Origin: Amia ocellicauda
Taxonomy: Eukaryota; Chordata; Actinopteri; Amiiformes; Amiidae
Reading direction: 5' to 3'
Length of the DNA: 64,000 bases
NCBI RefSeq assembly: GCF_036373705.1
Contig: NC_089856.1
Coordinates: 5,001-69,000 of the forward strand
Of the stretch, positions 20,991 through 32,619 are shown one piece after another. Every line of letters begins with the position of its first letter. Position 1 is the first letter of the stretch. A model generated the notes under the pieces. It saw only the letters and a list, made by a program, of their open reading frames with translations. It made no database searches and was not told the DNA's origin. A program made the translations under genes and the position numbers.

Positions 20991-22139
20991 GAGAATACAA
21001 TATTCAGTGTGACTTTGACTTTGCTGTACTCCTTAGGGCAGGATCTCTTCTATCAATTTAATGTACTTCCTTTATATCCATGCTAATCTGTTACTGGCCA
21101 AAACACGTAAAATAATGCTCCAAGGGAGGACGTCCTCCATAACCAATCAACAACCAGAATACAATATTGGCATCGTGTTTGTCCAATGATAATTTCCAAA
21201 ATTCATCTTCAGTTCTCTACCACTGTATCATACGTGAGTGTGACGAACTGGTGGTAAAGCGATAGACAGCGATAGATACAGTACCTCATTAGAAAAGAAA
21301 AATTATAAGTGCAAATTGCAAACCACATTTAGACTTTTCAGATTTACGTTTCCCTTTCTTTTATAGTAGCTTGCTAGTGTTGGCTAGCTTGCTAGTGTTG
21401 GCTTTTACTTCTGTTTTGCTCTTGGATGACTGGATGCAACAATAGGCCAGCTATGGAGATAATATCCTAACCTGTAGAGTGAGTGGAACCTTCCCACATG
21501 CAGAAGAACTCATAACACACTTCATCTCTGCTTTGTTTTTGATAATTCCAGATTTTCGTGGTTTTTGCTATTCCTTTTTAAATCAGAGGGTGTTGTGTAA
21601 ACTTCCCACTGTAACGTACTGGGTGCTGTGTCACCGCTAATGGGACTGACAGGCTTCTAGTGACACACGAGGTTCATCCCCATCCAGAGCCCGCAGTGTT
21701 TACATGTGTCTTTCCCTCTCGTTCACCTGGCCCCTTTTTTAAATTCATCCTTTGTGTTGTAATATGATACATGATAATGTGATATTTGTTCCTTAGATGG
21801 GGATAAGATGGGGATAAACTTCGGGTGCATTACCTTATCTTAGTTGTATAGAAAGTCTGCATTAGGTTGCTAGTTGGATTACTGCTACATTTGAACATAA
21901 GAACATAACATAACCGGAACATAAGTAAGTAGAGCTAAGTAGCCAACTAGTGTAAAATAACATGACGCAGTGGGTTGGTTTTCCTCCTGTCCACCCCAAT
22001 TGTTTGAGTCACCAGCCGCCACTGCTGCACAATGTCGTGTGAGCCCAGTTCTATGAGTGTACAGTGACACAACATTGTCAACACCCTTCCTTACAGACAC
22101 AAGATGGTCTCAGCACTGGTAATGACAGACAGGAACACA
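20991..22139. other. Unassigned unit sequence (unit 1)
   Basis: I recognise no gene. It contains a short duplication of TAGCTTGCTAGTGTTGGC (from about 21,366) and an inverted-looking GGGAGGACGTCCTCC palindrome near 21,124. It also has a GATGGGGATAA direct repeat near 21,795 and, near 21,893, AACATAAGAACATAA, which is the reverse complement of the 3' tail of the unit's jockey-like LINE. The part 21,380-21,580 is shared with unit 5 but absent from units 2-4. Confidence 0.6.
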
Positions 22140-23180
22140 GCTTTGTGGATAGGGATTTTATTTAGTCTAACAGCCTTCTCACTGATTCTAGTATACAGGC
22201 GATTACACAGTTTCTTGGTTCAATAGAGCACGGCTGGAATGGTCTTGATTACTGCAGCCTCCGATGAACTCTAGAAAAAGAACGGCAAAGACAAATCAGT
22301 TATAATAATAATAAAACTCAAGGTCCCTGAAACACCCGTGACCCTCTCTCTTTCTCCTCCTTAAAAAGATTACTGAGAACTAATTTCCAACTCTGAACAT
22401 GATCTCTTAAAAACGCCTATGCAGTTCATGGGGACTCTGTGTAAAGAACATGTTGTTGTATATTTAGTATTTATTACATATAACAACAGCAAAAAGACAG
22501 CTTATTCTGTGAAATTGAGAATTGTGGTTAAGGGTTTCTTGGATACTCCTTCAGGAACCACTGTTAAAGGCGTATGATGCAGATAAAGCATACAAATATT
22601 ATTAATTATAATAATAATAATAATGAAACTTTTCAGTCTACTTACCTCATTACACGCCTGAATAAAATCTGAAGATTGGATTATTTTTTGGCTGCATTTC
22701 ATCAAAGGCTAGTACACCTACAGCTGAAACTGAAAACAAGAGCATTTAAAGCAGATTAGTGTGGAATCAATACAGCACTTGACTGACACAGACACAATGG
22801 GTGGCTTTCTTTATGCTGGAGTCTGTACAGAGTTTCCGAAAAACTACATAAACCATAGCTTCAACTTTTTAAACAATTTTTAAGACATTGTATATTTTTA
22901 GGGCTGCCTGTTACAAGAGCTCTTGATAATTTCTGTTTACAATGTTATCTTCACATTGATGGCTGTTATTTAGGACAAGTCTACGTTTACTTCTCAGTTC
23001 AATATTCCACTGTCAATCAATCCATTTAGGCCCAATACAGAGTTATTGACGATGATTTGTCATAGGTCTCACTTACTGCTGTAGAGCACGCCAACGATGA
23101 ACAGGATGGTCATAGTCTTCATGGTGTCTCTGGGTGGGTCAGTGTTGTCGTGCTGAGGAGCAGAGTCTCTCTCTTTATGC
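22140..23180 (-). pseudogene. Putative small secreted-protein gene or gene remnant, unit 1
   Basis: Exon 1 (23,077-23,122) encodes a 15-residue start beginning MKTMTILFIVGVLYS and ends at a consensus donor (GTAAGT in minus orientation). An acceptor (TTTTCAG) opens exon 2 (22,646-22,729), which continues the frame with SAVGVLA. Together these make a convincing signal peptide. After it come about 18 residues and a TAA eight bases before the next GTAAGT donor. A last exon is suggested at about 22,270 (TTTTTCTAG acceptor), with AATAAA at about 22,157-22,162. A TATA-like CATAAA (23,174-23,179) and a CRE-like TGACGTAA (23,227-23,234) lie upstream. I do not recognise the family. The early stop means either a tiny secreted peptide or a decayed gene. 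In this unit one residue after the signal peptide is Phe; it is Cys in units 2-4. Confidence 0.45.
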
Positions 23181-23239
23181 AGGAGAACTCACACCTCACT
23201 CCCTCATCCTGTAGCCACAGGGGTTGTGACGTAATAGTT

Positions 23240-25689
23240 TGCATAATTCTGAAGCAAAGCAGCTGAGACGTGGCATGTTGTTAAAGTGGGATCATTTCTC
23301 ATCTTTCAGCAGAGTTCATCAAACATCACAAAACATACAGGACATTCCAATGAGGAAGACCATTACACCAGTGTCACATTGTTTGTGTATAAACACACTC
23401 CCATACACTAAAAGATGGCTTTCAAGTTCTTCTCAGACTCCGTTAAAAATAACATCACTCACAGATTTATTAGGTTTAATGAATGATGGTAATTAAAGAA
23501 TACCTATTTATCAAGAATATGTATGAACACTCTGTAGGAATCTGGGTCCTGTAGGATACTCCTTACAAACAAAATCACAATATTGGGTGGAAGCTAAAGC
23601 ATTATTACAGTTGGAGATTAATGCTTCATTGGCTCTTTCCCATCCTGAGAATGTTAAGAGGTGAATTGAATGTTCCAATACACCTCAAGAAAATATGATA
23701 ATTTTAAAGATGCTTTTATGAAAATGATTAGGAAGATAAGGATTAGGATTAACATATTAATTTTTAATTTCTTGTAATGTTGTCCTGTCTTTTTTGAGAC
23801 CATGCTATACCTATTATTGACTTTTCCTGTCAGGTGGCTAATACACAACCCTCATGTGTACCAACCAACCCGAATGTCAATATTATCTCCCCAAAGGGCT
23901 ACCTATGGATGTACATTTGGGCGGAGACATGATAGACTACTTTAGTTGTCACATTTATGTAACCAAATGTTGTTCAAATTACTTTGCTCCTCAGGAAGCA
24001 AAAGGCTGTATTTTTGTGACACGTTGTACCTGCCCTGAAGATAACATCAATCAAATGTATTATATTTGAAAGAGCAAAAACTGTATAATGTTGCTATGCT
24101 GGTGAGAGCACAGCTTTAAGGCAGGGGTTCTCGAGCTTTGTCAAAGTGAGCCTCCTGGAGCAATGACAGAAAATGGTCAAACACATTGCTCTTTTGTTTT
24201 AGTAAACTATGGGGAGGCACAGTCACCTATGCAAAATAACGTAATTATTTCAATGTTTAAAACGTGGAAATGTGCTCTCCCAAAAAACAAATGTTCATTA
24301 GATCACTTTTATTGTTGACTTTTACAACTGGAAGGAAAATCGATGCAAAACATTGAGGAGTTTGGTCCAGAGTTCCAGAACCTACAGGATCTCTGTAGCA
24401 GATTGTTCTTCAGCGAATGAACTCTTGCAGTACAGCTGTCTGTACCAATTCCCAAGAATAAGCACTGTATCCCCTCAAATGTATACTTGAGTTATCTGGG
24501 GTAGTCCATATTAAGTTTATACAGTACAGGAGTCCTATTACGATGGCGAATGTATTTGGAGAGTCACCAAGGTCATGCATGATCACCTGCTCTCCATCAG
24601 CAGGGCTCTGTCGATTTCATTGGGTGGTCGTGGTTGCTCCTCGGGATCAGCTGGCAACGTATACACAGTGCAAGAGGACTCATTAGAAGAGGTATAATAG
24701 CCCCGAATTGTTGTAATTTAGAAGAAGTTCTATTAGCTCTGCATCTTCTAGTTCTGTCAATGAATAGCTACCCAATCCGCAGTGCTCGTTACACATTTGA
24801 ATGTAGCAACTACGGTGTTCCTAAATCTCCAGGTGCAGCACATCTGGTCCAAATACTCAAAATGAATTACAGCACATCCAAATGCAGATGTTGAGGAGCC
24901 ACTAGAACAGAGTGGCAGTTAAGTTACTATCCTTTGAGTGTAAATTGTAGAGGGATGATGTACTTTCATTATTTTCTTTATATTATTAATGATTTACAAA
25001 CAATCCAACAAGGAGAAATCCAGAAGGCAAAAACAGGAACAGTCCAAGGGTCAATCGATTGAGCAAACAGGCTAGACAAGGAGATCCCAGAGAGGTAGTC
25101 AAGAACGAGAAGGCAATGGTCAAAACACCGGTAAGCTACAAAGATAGGGTAAATGCTCAGAAATGCTGCTAAAGAGAATGCAAGACTTCGGAAAGTGCCT
25201 GAGGAACAGAGGGGAATATATACTGTGTGGAGGGGAGCAGATAACAGGAGAGGAGAAAGATGGAACAAGTGCACATGGGTGAAAGGAATGTTAAGTGGAT
25301 GATTGATCCTGGTGCTAGGGAATGTGAGAGACAGGGTTTAGTATTCGGGAGAGAGGGACCTCTGGTGGTGAACTAAGGTAGGATCAGGTGAAGCTGTGAC
25401 ATATGGCCTTTACATTAATTAATTCAGCCAGTGCCTTCTAGGATATTCAATCAGCTAAAACAGTTACATAGTATAAAGGTTGTGTGTTTTGGGGCACAGG
25501 TATTTGATTAAGGACTTACATCAATGTCTTTGATAAACATCTGCTGCCTGAAGAATGCTGACCATCACCCATCAACACATCAAACAGTTCAACATCAGCA
25601 ACAAACCTAGCTCTCTAAAAAGATACTTCACAAGCCCATATTTTAATTAGTTACGAGTTGGAAGTATAATATTCTGGCATTCTGCATGT
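23240..25689. other. Unassigned unit sequence (unit 1)
   Basis: About 2.4 kb with no recognised gene. A 71-codon open frame (23,854-24,069) with many Cys recurs in other units but cannot be judged, because the units are young duplicates. At about 24,123 the sequence CAGGGGTTCTCGAGC resembles a hAT (Charlie-type) terminus, with no partner found. From about 25,000 an AG-rich, dispersed-repeat-like segment begins. In units 3 and 4 its start TGTAACGACCTC is preserved (44,497 and 54,327); here that start is deleted. Confidence 0.55.
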
Positions 25690-27698
25690 GTTTGTACCAA
25701 AACTTAGGAAATTGAGGACCAAACAACATTGGCCAAAATGGTTTAATAGAGGTATGCAAAAAAATATCAAGAGAAAGAAAATGTTGTATAGCGCAAACAA
25801 AAGGGATGGAGACGAAACAAAATACATAGAATATGTTGACCTTGAAAGAGATATTAAGAAAGGGATCAAAGAGGGAAATAGAAAGAAACCTAGCTCTTGG
25901 AGCTAAAGCTAATGGAAAGAGCTTTTATTCAATACTACAACAGCAAGAGGTCAATAAAGGAGGAAGTGAAACAGATAAAAGGCAAGAAATGAAGTATCTT
26001 ATAAAATGCACAAGATGTGGGAAATGTTCTAAATGAGAATTTCACAGAGGTTTTTACAAAAGAAAAGACAGATAACATGCCACAGTCAACAATAATTCCA
26101 GGCAAATCCTAAGAGACATCAGGATAAATGAGGAGAAGGTACTAAAGGGACTAGCAGAATTAAAAACCAACAAATCTCCTGGGCCGGATGGTATATTTCC
26201 AACAGTACTTAAAGAAATGTGGGAATTTATTTATAGGTCGCTAAGTCAATTATTCCAAATTACACTTAGAACAGGGGATGTGTGAACGGACCTGAAGACA
26301 GCAAATGTCATACCAATCCACAAGAAAGGGGACAAAACTGAGCCAGGAAATTACTGACCAATCAGTCTCACCTGCATCACCTGTAAAATGTTGGAAAAAA
26401 TGATTAGACAGAAAATAGAGGAGCATCTTAATGAAAACCATTCTTGGTATTCTTGGAGATAGTCAACATGGGTTTGGAAGAGGCAGATCATGTCTTACTA
26501 ATTTATTAGAATTTTTTGAACATGCAACTGCAGCTGTAGATCATGTGAAAGCATGTGATATGATATACTTAGATTTTCAAAAAGCTTTTGATAAGGTTCC
26601 ACACCAAAGACTGGTACTCAAATTGGAAGCTGTAGGCATTCAGGGTAATGTAAGTAGATGGATTATGAACTGGTTGATGTATAGGAAACAGAGGGTGTTG
26701 ATTAGAGGAGTTGCTTCTAACTGGAGTGAGGTTGTTAGTGGAGTTCCCCAGGGATCAGTAATAGGGCCTTTGCTGTTTCTAATTTATATTAATGATCTGT
26801 ACTCTGGGATAGTTAGCAAACTTGTCAAATTTGCAGATGATACTAAAATAGGTGGCTCAGCAGATACAATCTCGGCAGCACAGGCTATTCAGAGGAACTT
26901 GGATAATATTCAGTTGTGGGCCGACACCTGGCAGATGAAATTCAATGTGGACAAGTGCAAGGTAATACATGCAGGCAATAAAAATGTCCACTGTAATTAC
27001 ACTATACAAATAGGAATTATAGGAATTGAACTGGAAGAAGTAACGCATGAGAAAGACTTAGGAGTCTACGTGGACTCCTCATTTTCCCAATCCAAACAAT
27101 GTGGGGAAGCAATACAAAAGGCAAACAAAACGTTAGGGTATATTGTCAAAAGTGTAGGGCAGTAATGTTCAGACTGTACAATGCACTAGTTAGAGCTCAT
27201 CTGGAATACTGTGTACAGTTCTGGGCTCCACACTTCAAGAAAGATGTTGCTGCTCTAGAGGCAGTTCAGAGGAGAGCAACCAGACTTATTCCAGGTCTGA
27301 AGGGAATGTCCAACTGAGAGACTGAGGGAAGTGAACCTTTTCACCCTGGAACAGAGGAGACTACGTGGGGACTTGATTCAAGTCTTCAATATCATGAAGG
27401 GCATCGACCACATCTAACCAGAGGAGCTTTTCCAGATCTGCAGGGACACACGCACCCGGGAACACAAATGGAAATTGGGCTTCAAGGCATTCAAGACAGA
27501 AAACAGGAGACACTTCTTCACACAGAGTTGTCACAATCTGGAACAAACTCCCCAGCAATGTGGTTGAAGCTGGATACTTGGGCACATTCGAAATGAGACT
27601 GGATAGGATCCTTGGATCACTTAGTCACTAATGGACACCAAACGAGCACAATGGGGCGAATGGCCTCCTCTCGATTGGACACCTTCTCATGTTCTTAT
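25690..27698 (+). mobile_element. Decayed jockey/CR1-like LINE, unit 1
   Basis: This is the 3' part of a non-LTR retrotransposon without its endonuclease. Pre-RT residues appear from 25,690 (PKWFNRG), the NKSPGPDG block at about 26,170, and HKKGDKTEPGNY at about 26,325 followed by an in-frame stop. The longest frame is 26,431-27,165, with LDFQKAFDKVPH (motif A), GVPQGSVIGPLLF (motif B) and F-A-D-D (motif C, near 26,838). C-terminal [15 protein letters not shown] continues in another frame at 27,099-27,317. The 3' end is GCGAATGGCCTCCTCTCG followed by TTCTTATGTTATG, a widespread fish LINE end. The clade is inferred from motifs only. Confidence 0.85.
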
Positions 27699-27706
27699 GT
27701 TATGAT

Positions 27707-29713
27707 TAGGGCCCTACCAAATTCACGGTGGTTTGCCATACATTTCACGGTCATACCCCTGGAAAAATCTTAACTTTCACGGTCTCGCATATTTAAATCA
27801 TACATTTCACGGTGTTGTAACAAAGTAATTAAAATACATATAGGCCTGTATGTATTGAGAAAAATAATTAATAGCCTATATAAAGAGCCCTTAATATAAC
27901 ATAAGCACGTGTTATTAATTATACTTACAGTATATAAAGAAAGTGTGAAAACGGTGAATGTACAGAAGTCAGTGAGCATGGAGCATCCTGCAACTGTCTC
28001 TTTCTTCATTCCCTGTCTCTGTGCTGCAAACACCTGTCCGTGTTTAGACAGAGCTCTCTCTGCATCCACGGAGTTTGTTGGAATTAATAGACAGTGCCGA
28101 GCCAGCCTTGCCAGGTGGGGGATTATGCTTTCAGCTGAGTTCCAAAACTGGAGCACAGGCAAACTACAGTCGGCTTCTTTAGCAATGTTTTTATAAGCAG
28201 GAATCTATAGCCTACAGTTCTTGTCAAAGCCAGGAATTGTATTAAGCCATGGGAAATCCACCCACAACACTTGTATTTGTGCGGTCAAAAATATGCACAG
28301 CTTTTAGGATCTGTGATGCAAGTTGTTGAAACCATTCAGATTTGTTTTCTGTATCACTTGACTCTTTGCCGTAGCATTAATAGTTTATTTCTTTAGTTTC
28401 TTTACCATGCCCCAAAACACCTGCTGAGCACTGACATTTTATTCAGCATTGTTGGAGTGATTGTCGCTTGACTGTGCTTCAGCCCAGGACAGCAGATCCA
28501 TTGCTTTGTTGTAAGCTTCATGGATCGTGACATGGCAAAATTCGAACCAAGTGATTAAGTCCATCAGTCGTGTGGCATGTGTTGCAACAAACTGAATTTC
28601 CTCGTTCAGGAGAGCATTGTTTAGAAGGGTTGAAAGTTCTGTTAAAATCTATGTTTTCGGGGTGAGCACTAGCTCTTCTGAGACAAACTCAGATTAGTAC
28701 TTCAGGTGAGCTGCATGGTACTGTACAGCTCGAAACCACGAATCCCAAGTAATTACTGGCGAGTGCAACTTCTTGATCCCCCCGATTTCATTTGTACATT
28801 TTCAGTCCTGTCACAAATACAATCAAACAGAACATGCAGAACGTAGTTCAATCGTCAGTGGACTCGTCATTAACTATTCCAAAAGACTCGCATAAATTAA
28901 TTAGAGACTTAATTTCCTCAAAATGTGCACGAAAAACTTTAGGAAGGTAATCCTGTCGTAGTTTCTTTGCTCATGGTAAACAACCTGCATTTTGAATGAA
29001 ATTCAATGACATTGAATGACATTCTTTTGAATGAATTCACGCAGTTGTGGGTGACCAAGTTTTTCCAACGGTATATTAGCACTTGCAAATGCATCCACAA
29101 GTTCCATTGTAGCGAGATGACGGCTGTCAGAGCTGTGTGTCGTCTTCTTAAAAAGTTATGAAATAGTTTCTTGTTTTCTTACCTTGACATTTGCCAATGC
29201 ATTGCAATCTGCTGGCCTCTTTGTGCTTCGATGACTTTCTGAATCTAAGTGGCGCCGAATCGATGCCCGTCGCGTGTGATCCAACGAAACATTGCAGCTT
29301 GTACAAAACGGTATACCACCATCGGCATGTAGAATCTGACTTCCAAATTCTTTGACACGATCTGCTGCAGTAATCACTGTAGAGGTTTTTGACTTGCTTT
29401 GGACACTCATTTTGAAATAATTTCACTTTTTTTACGGTAGACTACGAATTGAAATTACTATGATATAAACCCACCCCAGATGCCCATATCTACCAATCAG
29501 TGAGTTGAGAGCTGAGTGTTATTTGCATCTAAAAACTGTCAATTAATTAATCACCTATCTTTTTTTCTACTTAACGAAACAGAATATGAATCGCGTCTGG
29601 AACATGTAACACTACTACATTGGATTTCATGTTTTTTTTAACATTTCACGGATGAGACCATATTTCACGGTCCGTGACACGTTTTTCATGGTCTTGAATT
29701 TGGTAGGGCCTTA
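27707..29713 (-). mobile_element. hAT DNA transposon, unit 1 (2,007 bp) with 8-bp target duplication
   Basis: Termini are TAGGGCCCTACCAAATTCAC on the left and, inverted, TTGAATTTGGTAGGGCCTTA on the right. Flanking GTTATGAT (27,699-27,706 and 29,714-29,721) is a perfect 8-bp target duplication, the hallmark of hAT. It sits inside the 3' tail of the jockey-like LINE, so it inserted later than the LINE. TTTCACGG motifs recur near both ends, as subterminal repeats. The transposase is on the minus strand and broken. Confidence 0.92.
27770..29410 (-). pseudogene. hAT transposase remnant (CGGBP1-like N-terminus, hATC end), unit 1
   Basis: The N-terminal 84 codons (29,410 down to 29,156) are open and contain a BED-type zinc finger: FCTSCNV then HLDSESH. 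They closely resemble the hAT family from which CGGBP1 was domesticated. The C-terminal dimerisation region (about 28,160-27,990) has IPHLARLARHCLLIPTNSV and then AERALSKHG, the hATC signature. Between 28,200 and 29,150 the frame is riddled with stops. The N-terminal frame is also open in units 2 and 3. In unit 4 and the 63,112 fragment an extra A at the finger breaks it. Confidence 0.85.
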
Positions 29714-30014
29714 GTTATGATTGTAATAATGAACATTTTGAAATGCCCTGTGATGAAGCAAGAGTAGATCCGGAGATGTTTTTCTATTCGTTTTTATAGA
29801 GCTTATTGAAATGTTAATATTGTTTTTCCACAAACAAGAATTTATAATATGATTTCAAGGAGGCACCAGCTAAGCTTATTCAATGCTTCAAATAACTGAA
29901 ATCAATGTTGATAGCAAATGTGTGCTTTCCTTACTTTTTACATTAACAATAGAAACATCCAAAGTGTTTATAGGCAACATTGAAAACTCAATGCCACAGA
30001 CTACAGGAGCCACA

Positions 30015-30260
<246 letters not shown>

Positions 30261-31539
30261 GAATACAATATTCAGTGTGACTTTGACAAAGTACACCTAT
30301 GACGTCAAATTGGCCAGAGTTTCTTCATGAATCGTACAGCGAAGTTCTTGTTTGATTTTGAAAAGGCTGCACACAGAAGAGGCTGGTCTACAGAGGCAGA
30401 GGAGGTTGCTCCTCCTCTATTTGTGAGAGGCAAGAGGGAGATCAAGCTATAAAAAAGAGTTATTGGTTGAAATAAACCATTACCAAATCTCAGTATCATT
30501 TATAAAATAATTTTTCTCTTCCTTGGAAAAAAACCTTATTGACATTCTGATTAAAATGCTTCATTTGTGTGAAGTGGTGGTGGGGGGCAGAGGAGGACGG
30601 GCTCCTGCTGTCCTCCTTAGGGTGGGATCTCTTCTATCAATTTAATGTACTTTATTTCCATGCTAATCTGTTATTGGCCAAAACACGTAAAATGATGCTC
30701 CAAGGGAGGACGTCCTCCATAACCAATCAACAACCAGAATACAATATTGACATCGTGTTCGTCCAATGATAATTTCCAAATTTCATCTTCAGTTCTCTAC
30801 CATTGTATCGTACGTGAGTGTGACGAACTGGTGGTAAAGCGATAGACAGCGATAGATACCACATTAGAAAATAAAAATTATAAGTGCAAATTGCGAACCA
30901 CATTTAGACTTTTCAGATTTACGTTTCCCTTTCTTTTATAGTAGCTTGCTAGTGTTGGCTTTTTAAATCAGAGGGTGTTGTGAAAACTTCCCACTGTAAC
31001 GTACTAGGTGCTGTGTCACCGCTAATGGGACTGACAGGCTTTTAGTGACACACGAGGTTCATCCCCATCCAGAGCCCGCAGTGTTTACATGTGTCTTCCC
31101 CTCTCGTTATCCTGGCCCCTTTTTTATATTCATCCTTTGTGTTGTAATATGATACATGATAATGTGATATTTGTTCCTTAGATGGGGATAAGATGGGGAT
31201 AATCTTTGGGTGCATTACCTTATCTTAGTTGTATAGTAAGTCTGCATTAGGTTGCTAGTTGGATTATTGCTACATTTGAACATAAGAACATAACACAACC
31301 GGAACATAAGAAAGTAGAGCTAAGTAGCCAACTAGTATTAAATAACATGACGCAGTGTATTGGTTCTCCTCCTGTCCACCCCAATTGTTTGAGTCACCAG
31401 CCGCCACTGCTGCACAATGTCGTGTGAGCCCAGTTCTATGAGTATACAGTGACACAACATTGTCAACACCCTTCCTTACAGACACAGGATGGACTCAGCA
31501 CTGGTAATGACAGACAGGAACACAGTTTTGTGGACAGGG
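30261..31539. other. Unassigned unit sequence (unit 2)
   Basis: Counterpart of 20,991-22,139. No gene recognised. It contains the GGGAGGACGTCCTCC palindrome near 30,705 and the AACATAAGAACATAA relic near 31,278. Confidence 0.55.
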
Positions 31540-32550
31540 ATTTTATTTAGTCATACAGCCTTCTCACTGATTCTAGTATACAGGCGATTACACAGTTTCT
31601 TGGTTCAATAGAGCACAGCTGGAATGGTCTTGATTACTGCAGCCTCCGATGAACTCTAGAAAAAGAACGGCACAGACAAATCAGTTATAATAATAATAAA
31701 ACTCAAGGTCCCTGAACCACCCGTGACCCTCTCTCTTTCTCCTCCTTAAAAAGATTACTGAGAACTAATTTCCAACTCTGAACATGATCTCTTAAAAACG
31801 CCTATGCAGTTCATGGGGACTCTGTGTAAAGAACATGTTGTTGTTTATTTAGTATTTATTACATATAACAACAGCAAACAGACAGCTTTTTCTTTAAAAT
31901 TGAGAATTGTGGTTAAGGGTTTCTTGTATACACCTGCAGGAACCACTGTAAAAGGCGTCTGATGCAGATAAAGCATACAAATATTATTAATTATAATAAT
32001 AATAATAATGAAACTTTTCAGTCTACTTACCTCATTACACGCCTGAATAAAATCTGAAGATTGGATTATTTTTTGGCTGCATTTCATCACAGGCCAGTAC
32101 ACCTACAGCTGAAACTGAAAAGAAGAGCATTTAAAGCAGATTAGTGTGGAATCAATACAGCACTTGACTGACACAGACACAATGGGTGGCTTTCTTTATG
32201 CTGGAGTCTGTACAGAGTTTCCGAAAAACTACACAAACCATAGCTTCAACTTTTTAAACAATTTTTAAGACATTGTATATTTTTAGGGCTGCCTGTTACA
32301 AGAGCTCTTGATAATTTCTGTTTACAATGTTATCTTCATATTGATGGCTGTTATTTTGGACAAGTCTACATTGCCTTCTCAGTTCAATATTCCACTGTCA
32401 ATCAATCCATTTAGGCCCAATACAGAGTTATTGACGATGATTTGTCATAGGTTTCACTTACTGCTGTAGAGCACGCCAACGATGAACAGGATGGTCATAG
32501 TCTTCATGGTGTCTCTGGGTGGGTCACTGTTGTCCTGCTGAGGAGCAGAG
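31540..32550 (-). pseudogene. Putative small secreted-protein gene or remnant, unit 2
   Basis: Exon 1 is 32,462-32,507 with identical signal-peptide start and GTAAGT donor. Exon 2 is 32,031-32,114, where the residue after the signal peptide is Cys (LACDEM). A last exon is suggested from 31,655 with AATAAA at about 31,553. The TAA just before the exon 2 donor is conserved. The CRE-like TGACGTAA and CATAAA boxes are present upstream. Confidence 0.42.
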
Positions 32551-32619
32551 TCTCTCTCTTTATGCAGGAGAACTCACACCTCACTCCCTCATCCTGCAGC
32601 CACAGGGGTTGTGACGTAA

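Larger units (their letters stand above)
18135..29789 (+). repeat. Complex tandem unit 1 (with extra L2 insertion)
   Basis: First of five tandem units, recognised by the shared start GTTTTTATAGAGCTTATTG. It is 11,655 bp, of which about 2.45 kb is an L2 insertion absent from the other units. Order: TTA microsatellite and minus-strand L2 tail, unassigned sequence, minus-strand small gene, unassigned sequence, jockey/CR1-like LINE, hAT transposon. In later units the sequence before this start is the unit end (CGGAGATGTTTTTCTATTC); here it is PLE remnant, so unit 1 is cut at its left edge. Confidence 0.9.

Noticed and set aside
24115-24170. CAGGGGTTCTCGAGCTTTG resembling a Charlie-type hAT terminus
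   Set aside because: No matching inverted terminus or target duplication was found downstream, so no element could be delimited.
27909-28196. Plus-strand 95-codon frame within the hAT, repeated in other units
   Set aside because: It lies antisense to the hATC region of the transposase and is kept only because the units are recent copies.
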